Positions 37,113 through 46,605 of a stretch of 64,000 bases of DNA are shown here, in pieces. The notes below the pieces were generated by a model. It saw only the letters and a program-made list of their open reading frames with translations. It had not been told where the DNA came from and did not search any database. Origin of the DNA: Candidatus Methanoperedens nitratireducens (GTDB lineage: Archaea; Halobacteriota; Methanosarcinia; Methanosarcinales; Methanoperedenaceae); the NCBI GenBank assembly GCA_020724545.1, contig DYGR01000008.1, forward strand, positions 16,981 through 80,980, read 5' to 3'. Position 1 is the first letter of the stretch; the number at the start of each line of letters is the position of its first letter. The translations under genes and the position numbers were made by a program.

Positions 37113-38089
37113 TATACTTTCCGCAGCACCCCTATCTTCGGCTCATAGCATCTTCCTTCTGCCATAAGCTCTTTAATACCTGCCTCTATTGATTCAGCAT
37201 CAATACCAGCCGCTGTTGCAGCTTCAACTACCCCTGAGAAGGATGTGCCCCTGCCTGTATCCAGTTTATCGATTATATCAGCAAGCACTTCCTTTGGCTC
37301 TTTCTCGATCTCAGCCTCAGATTCTTCGATCTGCGGTATTTGCGATTCTTGAGTGCTCTCTTCATCTGCATCTGCTACATCAGTCTTTTTTATCTCTTCG
37401 GTTCTTTGCTCCTCAGGTGCATGCTGGACATCTTCGGTTCTATGAACATCATCTGATGAAACCATCTCTACTGCATGGATTAATGCATCTTTAAGCTCGG
37501 TTATGATGATATCCAGGTTTTTATAATGTTCAATTGATCTCGCCGCACCATCGGCGAGTACTGTGTTTGCTCCCTTCCCCAGTAAATACTCCCTAAGATC
37601 ATTTCCTGATAATCCCGATCTCAGTGCATCTTCGATGATTCTTATGCGTTCCAGTGTTCGCTCAGCAGTATCAAGCACCCATCTGTCCCTTAACTTCTCA
37701 TCAGCATTATTTATATCTTCAGGCCTGATCGATGTGTACACGTTTCCGCCCTCAGGTTCGTATGTTCTTGCCTTGCCTACTACTGCAACATATGCAGGCA
37801 CTTTCAATTCAGATAAGAAAATAGCCGCTTCAGGCTGGTACTGCCCTGCGTACACGGTAGTTACGCCGGTAGGATCTGCTATGCGCGCCTTCCACAGGCT
37901 ATTACCTGCACCGATGTTTTCGACCTCTGTGACAACACCAACAATAAAGAGGCGGTTGCATTTTACACCAGTCGGGGTGATGATATAATTCGTGGCTCTC
38001 TCATCATCTTCGCTCAGGCATAGATCCGATCTGTTAAACTCATAAGCAAAAATGCGCCATGCAACTTCCCTATCAATTATATTATCCAT
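37112..38089 (-). CDS. RPA-associated OB-fold protein (COG3390-like)
   Basis: A 325-residue protein from ATG 38089, overlapping the end of the RPA gene by 8 bp. The N-terminal OB-fold (KCNRLFIVGVVTEVENIG, WKARIADPTGVTTVYAGQYQPEA) resembles the RPA32-like 'RPA family protein' always encoded beside archaeal RPA. A very acidic, low-complexity linker (about residues 215-265) follows, then a C-terminal winged-helix-like segment (DIIDKLDTGRGTSFSGVVEAA). It likely forms the small RPA subunit in replication and repair. Confidence 0.88.
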   Translation of the reverse strand: MDNIIDREVAWRIFAYEFNRSDLCLSEDDERATNYIITPTGVKCNRLFIVGVVTEVENIGAGNSLWKARIADPTGVTTVYAGQYQPEAAIFLSELKVPAYVAVVGKARTYEPEGGNVYTSIRPEDINNADEKLRDRWVLDTAERTLERIRIIEDALRSGLSGNDLREYLLGKGANTVLADGAARSIEHYKNLDIIITELKDALIHAVEMVSSDDVHRTEDVQHAPEEQRTEEIKKTDVADADEESTQESQIPQIEESEAEIEKEPKEVLADIIDKLDTGRGTSFSGVVEAATAAGIDAESIEAGIKELMAEGRCYEPKIGVLRKV

Positions 38090-39353
38090 GGTACCCCAGC
38101 CTTCCAAGCAGTTCTATTGCCCTCTCTTTAGTTATGTCCTGAGATTCCCATACGTTGCTTGCTACAAACATGGTACCGAAGTCACCTTTTGACATATTGC
38201 CTCTTGATGTCAGCATTTTTCCGAATAGTTTCTTCCTGATCTCATCTTCAACCGCTTTATGGGATATTGCTGCTTTTGCGATCTGCTGTGCCTCTTCAAT
38301 TGTTAAGCCACATATCTTCTGTGTGAGTCCGGCATCAAGAACAAGCGTTAATGCGCCTGTTCCGTCATCGATTATGGCTTTAGTGCGCATATCCATTTTC
38401 TCATTCACCCTGCCATGTACACGGCATACGCTCCTCTGAATAACACGGGAGCACTCAGAGCAGCGGCTTATCAGCCCTGAACCCGGTCTGATAGAGAGAA
38501 TATTCCCTTCGATTATCGTATCAAAGGCCCCCTCTTTCTTAACTATATCCCCGATCATTACTCTGCGCGGCTCTTTGTACTCTATATTCTTATCAATCTT
38601 TGTTACCGTACTGTTTTCATTTATATTCAGAGAAGGAATCCCCCGGAATGATCTTATGAATGCGTTCTTTACCTCAACTGTACTGCCAGCCATGAGCTGC
38701 GGTAGTATCACCCACGAGGTGAGCGGCAGTTTTGTATCCTCATCTGCAGCAATACCTGTTAGAATATTCTTACTCCCGCTTCTTGTGCTAACCTCCCGAA
38801 GTCCGATGCTCAAAATGGTGAACACGGTATGTATACTCACATCCCCGTCCCTTAATTCCGATAATTTTTTCTGTACATCCTCCTGATTGATCTGGATAGT
38901 GGAGGTAAGTTTTGTTATTCTTGACTTTTTTCCAAAGTTTATCTCAGGCCCTTCCTGCCAGTTCCTCACATACGCATTCGTGATATTGATTACGTCTCCC
39001 ACATTTAAGCCAAAATCATCCCATGCTGTAAAACGCCTTGCAGCAGTCTCATCCCTCATAATCCCTGAAAAAATTGTGTTATCGATATTCTTTATATTGA
39101 TAGTCTTTTTAGCGAGTTCAATAACCTGTCCTGTCACTTCGATATTATGCTCACCGATCTTTATATCCTTGAGCTTAAGTACTGTGCTTCTTTCTGTCCC
39201 GCCGTATTTCTTAATCAGGCTTCGCTTTGCTTCACTCAGGGGTACCCTGTACTCAAGCAGCTTTTTCAGGTCAGTTATTATGCTATTATCGTCTATTTCA
39301 TTACCAAGCGCCCTTTTTATTTCTTCGACATGGGGCGCAAATTCAGTTTCCAT
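38082..39353 (-). CDS. Replication protein A-like single-strand DNA-binding protein
   Basis: A 423-residue ssDNA-binding protein with at least two to three OB-folds: IEVTGQVIELAKKTINIK near 70, GDVSIHTVFTILSIGLREV near 170, and DTIIEGNILSIRPGSGLISR near 280. A C-terminal zinc finger is visible at CSECSRVIQRSVCRVHG (C-x2-C-x8-C-x2-H). AGGAGG lies 6 nt before the ATG. First gene of an RPA - RPA-associated - carbamate kinase operon. A TATA-like ATATAGTATATC lies about 30 bp upstream. Confidence 0.92.
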   Translation of the reverse strand: METEFAPHVEEIKRALGNEIDDNSIITDLKKLLEYRVPLSEAKRSLIKKYGGTERSTVLKLKDIKIGEHNIEVTGQVIELAKKTINIKNIDNTIFSGIMRDETAARRFTAWDDFGLNVGDVINITNAYVRNWQEGPEINFGKKSRITKLTSTIQINQEDVQKKLSELRDGDVSIHTVFTILSIGLREVSTRSGSKNILTGIAADEDTKLPLTSWVILPQLMAGSTVEVKNAFIRSFRGIPSLNINENSTVTKIDKNIEYKEPRRVMIGDIVKKEGAFDTIIEGNILSIRPGSGLISRCSECSRVIQRSVCRVHGRVNEKMDMRTKAIIDDGTGALTLVLDAGLTQKICGLTIEEAQQIAKAAISHKAVEDEIRKKLFGKMLTSRGNMSKGDFGTMFVASNVWESQDITKERAIELLGRLGYHG

Positions 39354-39422
39354 AAGGCCTCCTTGCCAGTACTGGAACGAGATATACTATATACTGATAA
39401 TTAAAGAATAAAAATCCATCGA

Positions 39423-40199
39423 TTATTTGCTCAGATCTATAACCTCATAGCTCAATCCCTCAGATTCAAGCCTGTTAAGGAGAGATGGGACTTCCTCATC
39501 CACAGAGACCACAAGTGAGGAGAGGCCATGAAATGCAGCCTCCACAACTGATTCCCTGGCGCCAAAGAGAATATCTGGTTCAATATCTATTTTTCGAAGG
39601 GAGATCAGCGCCTCAACACCGAGTGCTGCGATATAAGGCATATTTTGAGAATGTTTTCTTAGCATCTCATAATCTACACCACGGGACCCTCCTCTTTCTA
39701 CCCTGGGTACTTTACATATTGTTATATTAACCTCAGGCAGATTTATCATCCCTTTTAAATCTGTCACCCCTACATCCTCCCCTTCCCTGGCATCTGATAT
39801 TGTGGTACCGGTGACATCACCATCTCCTGAGCCTGCATACAGCAGGCCGTTGTCCATAATAAGTGAGACCATCTGCCCTTTATTAAATCCCTCTCTGGCG
39901 ATTGCAGTAGCGACCGAGACATGGCTGACAATATCCTCCATGACAAAGCGTGCATATTTTTTAAGTTCCACCGCCCGCTCAAGAACCCATTCCACTCCTT
40001 TTTTTGTTACACGATAGCGCACGCGGCCATCTGAGCATAAAAACCCATCTGAAACAAGCTCCTTGATATATTCTGATATTGCCTGCGGGGTTATACCAAT
40101 CTTATCTGCGATCTCTTTCTGCCTGACATCAGGCTGATGTGCGGCTATTTCAACGAGTATCTGGAATTTAGTGCTCTCCTTTTTACTCCGCAGTATCAT
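39423..40199 (-). CDS. HTH transcriptional regulator (COG1497-like)
   Basis: A 258-residue predicted regulator. The N-terminal MarR/winged-helix domain (RQKEIADKIGITPQAISEYIKELVSDG) is followed by a ligand-sensing or effector region of about 180 residues with LIMDNGLLYAGSGDGDVTG and HGLSSLVVSVDEEVPSLL. This type is conserved in Methanosarcinales; its regulon is unknown. It overlaps the preceding ArsR-like gene by 4 bp, so the two regulators are expressed together. Confidence 0.8.
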   Translation of the reverse strand: MILRSKKESTKFQILVEIAAHQPDVRQKEIADKIGITPQAISEYIKELVSDGFLCSDGRVRYRVTKKGVEWVLERAVELKKYARFVMEDIVSHVSVATAIAREGFNKGQMVSLIMDNGLLYAGSGDGDVTGTTISDAREGEDVGVTDLKGMINLPEVNITICKVPRVERGGSRGVDYEMLRKHSQNMPYIAALGVEALISLRKIDIEPDILFGARESVVEAAFHGLSSLVVSVDEEVPSLLNRLESEGLSYEVIDLSK

Positions 40200-40714
40200 T
40201 CACCTTCTCCGATCAGCTCAATCCTCTGCCCTTTCACGGTCAGGACTGGTGATCGTTTTGCCATTCCCCTTATGAACATAGCGCTCTTATCTACTACACG
40301 CTGGAGGCCGTTCATCGACTGGTTGCCCTCCATTACCTCTTTCTCGATTACGTCAAGGTATGGTCTTATTTCGCTGTCGCTCTTGAAAGTGATCATAATC
40401 AGATCACTTAGATCCTCAACCGAGCACTGAAAATTAATATGCACCCTGGAATATGATGAGTGATATTCTTTTTCAGGTTTTTTGCCTGGTTGCGGCATTC
40501 GCCATTTACTCTCGACCAATCCACTCTTTTTCAAAACATCAAGGCTTTCTCCGATTCTGAACCCTACCTCTTTCTCTATCTCTTCTTCGGTTCTCCAATC
40601 TTTCTGCAAAGTATCGAAAACTTTTTTATGACGCTCAGAGCCAAAAGCACGGAGAAGCGGGACTATATCTGAAGGCTCATTAATGATACGAATTCTTTTA
40701 CCCATGGATGACAT
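40196..40714 (-). CDS. ArsR-like winged-helix regulator
   Basis: A 172-residue DNA-binding protein. Its first 90 residues form a winged helix (VPLLRAFGSERHKKVFDTL, EEEIEKEVGFRIGESLDVL, GLVESKWRM). A C-terminal domain follows (SVEDLSDLIMITFKSD), ending in a basic motif. No Cys metal site is visible, so it is not a classic metal sensor. The start may be the fourth codon (MGKRIRI). Transcriptionally linked with the following regulator. Confidence 0.75.
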   Translation of the reverse strand: MSSMGKRIRIINEPSDIVPLLRAFGSERHKKVFDTLQKDWRTEEEIEKEVGFRIGESLDVLKKSGLVESKWRMPQPGKKPEKEYHSSYSRVHINFQCSVEDLSDLIMITFKSDSEIRPYLDVIEKEVMEGNQSMNGLQRVVDKSAMFIRGMAKRSPVLTVKGQRIELIGEGE

Positions 40715-40816
40715 CTCTTAATTAACACTCTCTGATTTCTGATTTCTGAATCCAAGCCCATATATTGTGTTCTAAATGGATAAACGTTTTGAAGAAAACA
40801 CTAATAAGGATAGGAT

Positions 40817-41323
40817 TTATTTGAAAATATAATTAAATAAGCCATCTCCGAATATCGTAAATGTAGTTACTGCCAATCCAGCCGCTATAATACCTGCAAA
40901 TATTGCAATAAGGGCGTTCTTGAATTTAAAACCAAAAACAAAAGCGGCTGCACAACCAGTCCATGCGCCTGTAACAGGCAGGGGCATACCTACAAATATA
41001 GCAAGACCGACTGACCCGTATTTTTCAAACCTGACACTATGCCTGCGATGAGTTCTGTCAAACAGCCATGTGAAAAAAGTATCCCATAATCTCCACCGCC
41101 GCAAAAAATTTGATACGGGCTCAAGAAAGAGGAGCAGTGGTATGACAGGTATCATATTACCTATGACCGATAGCGAGAAAGCGGTAAGAGGATCGAGCCC
41201 GAATCCCACTATCGCTATTGGAATGGAGAGCCGAAGTTCTGCAACTGGCAGCATGGCAATCATAATAACCGCAAGCCATGATGGGATGGAACTGAAAATA
41301 TGTATGAGTACTTCAGTGTTCAT
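40817..41323 (-). CDS. Small multi-drug export family membrane protein
   Basis: A 168-residue protein with four to five transmembrane segments matching the Sm_multidrug_ex family (PF06695, COG2426). [16 protein letters not shown] and [23 protein letters not shown] are characteristic paired motifs. Its substrate is unknown and the export role is only by family name. The ATG overlaps the end of the RFC small-subunit gene by 4 bp, an arrangement of translational coupling. Confidence 0.88.
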   Translation of the reverse strand: MNTEVLIHIFSSIPSWLAVIMIAMLPVAELRLSIPIAIVGFGLDPLTAFSLSVIGNMIPVIPLLLFLEPVSNFLRRWRLWDTFFTWLFDRTHRRHSVRFEKYGSVGLAIFVGMPLPVTGAWTGCAAAFVFGFKFKNALIAIFAGIIAAGLAVTTFTIFGDGLFNYIFK

Positions 41324-42285
41324 TTGTTATTGGCACCATATCGTATAAAATAAGCAATCAGGGCTTCAAGCTGGATCCGCTCATTTGCACCCTCAGCCAT
41401 CCTGAAATCTATCTCTCCGATGCGGTCAATAAGATCAACTTTTAGCCTGTCCGGAATCGTCATGTCACGAATAGCGCGGAATATCTGCCCTGTGATGTCT
41501 TCACCCGAAAGCCCCTGTTCTATCAACAGGTAATCCAGTTTTTCCCTGGCTTTCATGAAGTTACCTTCAAGACCGAGTTTTACAAGCTCAGCAACTTCTT
41601 CAGGTCTGGCAGTAGCTGTGGTCTTGTAGATAGCATCCATAGTTACGGTCTTATCAAGCATAGCAGCCGCCTGAAGAGCATTGATGGCACGTCTCATATC
41701 CCCTTCGGCGACGTATCTTATAGCCTCCAGGCCATCATCGGTAAGTGTAATACCTTCTTTTATGGCTATATGTCCCATCCTTTCCTCGATGGCTTTACTT
41801 GATATGGGTTTGAACCTGTAAACCGCGCATCTTGACTGGATAGGTTCGATTATTTTAGAGGAATAATTACATGAGAGTATAAAACGGCATGAGCCTGTAT
41901 ATTTTTCCATTGTCCTTCGCAGTGCTGACTGTGCATCGTGGGTAAGCGCATCAGCCTCATCAAGGAATATTATCTTGAACCAGGCGTCACCCAGGGGCGA
42001 TGTCCTGGCAAAGTTCTTTATCTTGTTCCTGACCACATCGATTCCGCGCTCATCACTGGCATTTAGTTCGGTGAAATTGTTGACCCATGTTTCACCGAAA
42101 AGTTCACGGGCTACAGAGATAGCGGCTGCAGTCTTTCCCACGCCAGGGGGTCCTGAGAACAGAAGATGCGGCAGGTTTCTTGATTGGACATAGGACTTAA
42201 GACGTTTTATTACCTCAGTCTGCCCCACAATAGCATCAAGTTTTTTTGGCCTGTACTTCTCGATCCAGATTTCTTCTTTTAGCAT
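41320..42285 (-). CDS. rfcS: Replication factor C small subunit
   Basis: AAA+ ATPase of the sliding-clamp loader, 321 residues from ATG 42285 ([19 protein letters not shown] is the normal N-terminus; an upstream ATG adds seven unlikely residues). Walker A is [10 protein letters not shown], Walker [16 protein letters not shown], sensor 1 [10 protein letters not shown], and the arginine finger is in the PIQSRC motif. It is complete with the C-terminal collar domain. No intein is present, unlike many archaeal rfcS genes. Confidence 0.96.
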   Translation of the reverse strand: MLKEEIWIEKYRPKKLDAIVGQTEVIKRLKSYVQSRNLPHLLFSGPPGVGKTAAAISVARELFGETWVNNFTELNASDERGIDVVRNKIKNFARTSPLGDAWFKIIFLDEADALTHDAQSALRRTMEKYTGSCRFILSCNYSSKIIEPIQSRCAVYRFKPISSKAIEERMGHIAIKEGITLTDDGLEAIRYVAEGDMRRAINALQAAAMLDKTVTMDAIYKTTATARPEEVAELVKLGLEGNFMKAREKLDYLLIEQGLSGEDITGQIFRAIRDMTIPDRLKVDLIDRIGEIDFRMAEGANERIQLEALIAYFIRYGANNK

Positions 42286-42407
42286 GTAAATCTTAATAAG
42301 AGGCAAGTATTATTTAAGTTTCCCTGATTTTTAACCATCACAAAACCAACAGGTTTAATAAGCATATTGGGCATTTTATACCTGTTTTAATGATTTAAAT
42401 AGGGATT

Positions 42408-43667
42408 TTGATGAGAGACTATATAATAAAAGACATAGGCCTTGCCGAGGCTGGAGAACAGAGGATCGAATGGTCGCGAAGACACATGCCTGTTCTTCAA
42501 AAGATCAGGGAACAGTTTGAGAAAGAGAGACCGCTTGAGGGGATTAACGTAGTCGCATGCCTCCATGTGACAGTTGAAACAGCCAATCTTATCCACACGC
42601 TAAAAGCAGGGGGTGCGGGTATCGCGCTCACAGCTTCAAACCCGCTGAGCACTCAGGACGATGTTGCTGCTGCGCTTGCCTCAGAGGGGATAAAAGTCTT
42701 TGCGATAAGAGGCGAGAATGAGGAGCAGTACTATGAGTGTATCGAAGAGGCGCTCAAGATAAAACCCCATGTTACACTTGATGACGGCGCAGATACCATA
42801 GCGCTTATTCACTCAAAGCACCAGGACCTGATAAGAGATATCAAAGGCGGATGCGAGGAGACAACCACAGGCGTGATACGGCTGCGGGCAATGGCGGCAG
42901 ACGGTGCCCTGAGGTATCCTGTTATTGCTGTAAACGATGCCGAGACCAAGATGATGTTCGATAACCGCTACGGCACAGGGCAGAGCACTGTACATGGTAT
43001 AATGAACGCCACCAACATCCTGTTTGCAGGAAAGACCATAGTAGTTGCAGGGTATGGCTGGTGCGGCAGGGGCATAGCGTCACGGTCACGGGGATTTGGA
43101 GGCAATGTTGTTATCGTAGAGGTTGAGCCGAGAAAAGCACTTGAAGCTGTGATGGACGGGTTCAGGGTCATGCCCATGACTGAAGCTGCTAAAATCGGAG
43201 ATCTGTTTATTACAGTAACAGGCGATATCTCTGTCATCCGCAAAGAGCATTTCCAGGTCATGAAAGACCAGGCAATAGTATGCAATTCAGGGCATTTCAA
43301 CGTGGAAATAGATATCCCCGCACTTGCTGAGCTTTCAAATCAGGTCAATCAGATAAAGAATGATGTGCAGGAATATGTTTTAAAAGATAATCGGAGAATC
43401 TACCTGCTTGCCGAGGGCAGGCTTGTGAACCTTGCAAGTGCATTCGGGCATCCGCCCGAGGTCATGGACATGAGCTTTGCAAACCAGGCGCTTGCTGTAA
43501 GATATATCAATGAGAAAGGTAAGAGCCTTGAGAACCAGGTCTACAGAGTGCCTGTTGAAATCGATAACAGAGTAGCTAAACTCAAGCTTGAGGCCATGGG
43601 CATTGAGATAGAGACCCTGACAGAGGAGCAGGATAGATACCTCCATTCATGGACTCTGGGAACGTAA
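42408..43667 (+). CDS. ahcY: S-adenosyl- (or S-inosyl-) homocysteine hydrolase
   Basis: NAD-dependent hydrolase recycling S-adenosylhomocysteine after methyl transfer; 419 residues, the usual archaeal length. Motifs: [44 protein letters not shown], the Rossmann motif [12 protein letters not shown], and [18 protein letters not shown] near the C-terminus. In methanogens the same protein can prefer S-inosylhomocysteine (SIHH), which the sequence alone does not decide. Its stop codon is 1 bp from the TnpB stop on the other strand, so a transposon end abuts it without damaging the frame. Confidence 0.95.
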   Translation: MMRDYIIKDIGLAEAGEQRIEWSRRHMPVLQKIREQFEKERPLEGINVVACLHVTVETANLIHTLKAGGAGIALTASNPLSTQDDVAAALASEGIKVFAIRGENEEQYYECIEEALKIKPHVTLDDGADTIALIHSKHQDLIRDIKGGCEETTTGVIRLRAMAADGALRYPVIAVNDAETKMMFDNRYGTGQSTVHGIMNATNILFAGKTIVVAGYGWCGRGIASRSRGFGGNVVIVEVEPRKALEAVMDGFRVMPMTEAAKIGDLFITVTGDISVIRKEHFQVMKDQAIVCNSGHFNVEIDIPALAELSNQVNQIKNDVQEYVLKDNRRIYLLAEGRLVNLASAFGHPPEVMDMSFANQALAVRYINEKGKSLENQVYRVPVEIDNRVAKLKLEAMGIEIETLTEEQDRYLHSWTLGT

Positions 43668-44930
43668 CCTACCCCGCACTTAAGTGCGGAGCATTATAAC
43701 TATGTTCAGCATCAATTCCCTTACAGGCTTCAGCGTCATCACACGTCATGTTTGGCAGGGTTACAGTCTGCCTACCAAGATTAGATTTACCAATCTCGGC
43801 AATATTCCGAGCAGCATTGAGGTCAGCATGTATCTGAAAACCGCATTTAACACAGTGGAAAGAATTGCCTTTCCTGTTGCCTTTATAGATATGTCCGCAG
43901 TTAGAACATTTCTGACTGGTATATCGTGGGTCGATGGTTATCACGGATTTTCCAGCAGCTTCAGCCTTATATCTGAGAAACTGCTCAAGCTGATAGAAAC
44001 TCCAGTTGTTAAGTTTTCTGGTAAACTCAACTCCTTTAGTTCTGCTCTGAACTCTTATACTGGTAAGGTCTTCAATAGCGAATACATCGAAAGGCATAGC
44101 CACAATTTCCTTAGAGATGTTATGATTTACCCAGGTAACAAACCGTTCTTCCTTTCCACTGATCTTCCGAAGAAGCTTCTTAGCGGAACGAGTGCCTTTG
44201 CCTTGGAGTTTCGCTCTAAGGTATGCGTACTTAGCCCTTACATTTTTGATAGGCTTGCTATTGAAAAATCTATTATTGGAAGTTACTGTAATATTAACTA
44301 TCCCCCTATCAATTCCAAGAACCTCATTACCGGAAGGTTCGGGAGATTGTTTTCTGATAGTTACATGCAGATAAAAAGTATCCTGTTGTTTGTTATATTT
44401 AAGTGTGGAAGTTCTCAGTTCCCAATCAAGATACTGCCTGTAGTATTCAGGAATCGGGAAAGAAGCTTTTACTCTGCCTTTAGTGGATGCAAGAGTAACA
44501 ATCTGTTTAGAGAGGTTGACGTTGCAAACTCTTTTGTTATATCTGACACCAGAGAACTCTTTGACTCTGGGAAGTTTTTTAAGCTCGACACCTTTAAGAG
44601 CTTCACAGGCAGCATCTCTAACCCCTTGAAGAATAGAGCAGGGAAGCTCTGGATATTTACCTCTGATGTCATAGTAAGTAGCATGATGGATAGATACTTT
44701 ACTGCAAGTATGGTTCTCAAAACCATATTTAGCAATCTCATTAAAGACACGGTTGCTAAGGTTCATGGTCTGTCTGAGAGTTTCCTTATCCTCCTCAGAC
44801 AATTCCAGTTTAAGTTTAATCGTTCTATCCACATTCATATATTACCACTCATAAACGTAAATGGTTTATGGTATTTGGGAGGCGGGGTACATTTCCTCTC
44901 TGCAATAAATTGCAGGGTATCCGCTACCCC
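43668..44930 (-). mobile_element. IS200/IS605-group element carrying only tnpB
   Basis: A tnpB gene with no tnpA. The right end, at the tnpB 3' side, holds a perfect 16-bp palindrome CCGCACTTAAGTGCGG (43674-43689) inside the coding end. The left side has a hairpin CTGCAAT-AA-ATTGCAG (44900-44915). Such subterminal hairpins are the ends recognised in this group. Exact borders are uncertain: the right border must lie within a few bases of the ahcY stop, the left before the RBS of the next gene (44941). Confidence 0.7.
43669..44838 (-). CDS. tnpB: TnpB, RNA-guided nuclease of IS200/IS605-group transposons
   Basis: A 389-residue protein, full length for TnpB. RuvC-like catalytic residues: Asp in VLGIDRGIVNITV (near 175), Glu in VFAIEDLTSIRV (near 258), Asp in HADLNAARNIAE (near 343). 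The zinc ribbon is CSNCGHIYKGNR and CVKCG. Characterised TnpB proteins use an omega RNA transcribed from the transposon right end, overlapping the tnpB 3' end, to cut DNA next to a TAM. Here the 3' end contains the expected palindrome. Intact, so probably active. It needs TnpA in trans to move. Confidence 0.93.
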   Translation of the reverse strand: MNVDRTIKLKLELSEEDKETLRQTMNLSNRVFNEIAKYGFENHTCSKVSIHHATYYDIRGKYPELPCSILQGVRDAACEALKGVELKKLPRVKEFSGVRYNKRVCNVNLSKQIVTLASTKGRVKASFPIPEYYRQYLDWELRTSTLKYNKQQDTFYLHVTIRKQSPEPSGNEVLGIDRGIVNITVTSNNRFFNSKPIKNVRAKYAYLRAKLQGKGTRSAKKLLRKISGKEERFVTWVNHNISKEIVAMPFDVFAIEDLTSIRVQSRTKGVEFTRKLNNWSFYQLEQFLRYKAEAAGKSVITIDPRYTSQKCSNCGHIYKGNRKGNSFHCVKCGFQIHADLNAARNIAEIGKSNLGRQTVTLPNMTCDDAEACKGIDAEHSYNAPHLSAG

Positions 44931-44948
44931 TGCGCCCCGGAGGACACA

Positions 44949-46034
44949 ATGATATTAAGAAGACAGGAAGTTGAGAGATACTTATCAGAATTATACGGCA
45001 GTGCAAGGATCATCAGTATAGGTGAACTTGGCGGGATACCGACTGAGGTAGATGAAGGTATAAAGGGATTCGGCTACGGGAAGCCTTATCTTATAGAATT
45101 TGAGGCCAACGGCAGCATCAATTCTGTTGTGCTGTCAACGATGCGCGTGCAGAAAGGGTTCGGGCACGATCATTTCTCAGATCGGGCACAGATATTGATC
45201 TGGCAGAACTCGGCTTTTAATAAGCTTCCAGGGCATGTCCGCTCCCTTGATGTCGGATACTTCACGCATAAGGGCGAGCTTTGCTCAGCAGGAGATGCAG
45301 AGGAATATTTTATTTTAATGGAAAAGATCGAGGGAAAGGAGTATTTCCTTGACCTTGAGAGGATAAAGAGGGATGGAGAACTCACCTCCCTTGATAGGGA
45401 TAGGGCAAGGGCATTGTCCTCCTGTCTTGCCCGGATCCATACAATAAAGCATGATGACCGCGAGCTATACTTAAGGAAGATCAGGGATACTGTCGGCCAT
45501 GGGGAATGTATAATGGGACTGACGGACAGTTACCCTGATAACCTTGATTTTGTGAGCCGGGATGATCTGTGCGAGATAGAGAAGAAGTGTGTTGACTGGC
45601 GCTATAAGATCAAGGGAAAGACATATCGATTATGCATGACCCACGGCGATTTCCATCCATGGAATATCATGTTCCGCGAGGGAGTCGATTTCACTCTGCT
45701 TGACCGGAGCCGTGGTGAGTGGGGCGAGGCTGCTGATGATATCTCATCCATAACAATGAACTATATCTTCTATTCCCTGCAGAAATACGGAGAGCTTGCA
45801 GGTCCGTTCCGTGAATTATATGAACTTTTCTTTAATAACTACCTTGAAAAAACAGGCGACTATGAGGTATTGAGGGTCATCCAGCCTTTCTACGTGTTCA
45901 GGGGCCTTGTAGTGGCAAGCCCGATATGGTATCCCACTCTCGAACCTGGTGTGAGGACAAAACTCTTCAATTTTATTAATAATGTTCTTGAGAGCGAAGA
46001 ATTTGAGTACAAGAACGTGAACTCATATCTATAG
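44949..46034 (+). CDS. Aminoglycoside-phosphotransferase-like kinase
   Basis: A 361-residue protein with the APH/choline-kinase fold. The catalytic loop CMTHGDFHPWNIMF (HGDxxxxN, near residue 238) and the metal-binding LLDRSRGEWGEAADDIS (in place of the usual IDWE) are visible. The N-terminal lobe carries KPYLIEFEANGS. GGAGG lies 6 nt before ATG 44949; the longer upstream frame would be transposon DNA. It is followed by APS-kinase-like and inositol-monophosphatase-like genes at 7 bp and by overlap, so the three form an operon for some phosphorylated small molecule. The substrate is unknown. Confidence 0.8.
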   Translation: MILRRQEVERYLSELYGSARIISIGELGGIPTEVDEGIKGFGYGKPYLIEFEANGSINSVVLSTMRVQKGFGHDHFSDRAQILIWQNSAFNKLPGHVRSLDVGYFTHKGELCSAGDAEEYFILMEKIEGKEYFLDLERIKRDGELTSLDRDRARALSSCLARIHTIKHDDRELYLRKIRDTVGHGECIMGLTDSYPDNLDFVSRDDLCEIEKKCVDWRYKIKGKTYRLCMTHGDFHPWNIMFREGVDFTLLDRSRGEWGEAADDISSITMNYIFYSLQKYGELAGPFRELYELFFNNYLEKTGDYEVLRVIQPFYVFRGLVVASPIWYPTLEPGVRTKLFNFINNVLESEEFEYKNVNSYL

Positions 46035-46041
46035 GGGAAAA

Positions 46042-46605
46042 ATGGCTTTTGCAGTCTGGTTCACAGGTATTCCCGGCAGCGGGAAAACAGTTATTGCATC
46101 CCGCACATCAACCTTACTCAAGCAAAAAGGTATCGATGTCAGGACCCTTCAGCTTGATGAAATACGCCGCATCCTTACCCCGCATCCCAGATATACGGAT
46201 GAGGAGAGGGATATTGTCTATGCATCCCTTGGCTATATGGCAAAACTCCTGACCGAGTGTGATATGAATGTCTTTATCGATGCCACTGCGAACAGGAGAA
46301 AATACCGCGATACAGCGCGCAAGATCATCCCGAAGTTCGCAGAGGTGTATATCCGCTGCCCTATCCAGGTATGCATGGAGCGCGAGGCCAGAAGGAAGGC
46401 TGTTTTTTCACCAAAGGATATATACAAAAAATCAGCGCGGCCAGGCGCCACTGTCCCGGGTGTTAACATCCCATATGAGGAACCCCTCAGACCTGAGGTA
46501 GTAATCGACAGTGATAAAATGACGCCTGATGAGGCTGCAAAAAAAGTGGCAGATGCTATTATTGCTCTTTTTGGAGAGATAAATGAACATGAACATGGAA
46601 ATTGA
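46042..46605 (+). CDS. cysC: Adenylylsulfate-kinase-like protein
   Basis: A 187-residue P-loop kinase of the CysC family: Walker A FTGIPGSGKTVIASR, LQLDEIRRIL, DMNVFIDATANRRKYRD and AEVYIRCPIQVCMERE. True APS kinases carry DGDxxR; here the equivalent is LDEIR, so phosphorylation of APS is uncertain and another substrate is possible. No sulfate adenylyltransferase gene is nearby; the neighbours are an APH-like kinase and an IMPase-like phosphatase. Confidence 0.78.
   Translation: MAFAVWFTGIPGSGKTVIASRTSTLLKQKGIDVRTLQLDEIRRILTPHPRYTDEERDIVYASLGYMAKLLTECDMNVFIDATANRRKYRDTARKIIPKFAEVYIRCPIQVCMEREARRKAVFSPKDIYKKSARPGATVPGVNIPYEEPLRPEVVIDSDKMTPDEAAKKVADAIIALFGEINEHEHGN

Noticed and set aside
43684..44952. 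422-codon plus-strand frame over tnpB
   Set aside because: Antisense of a complete TnpB with RuvC residues and zinc ribbon; no recognisable domain on the plus strand.
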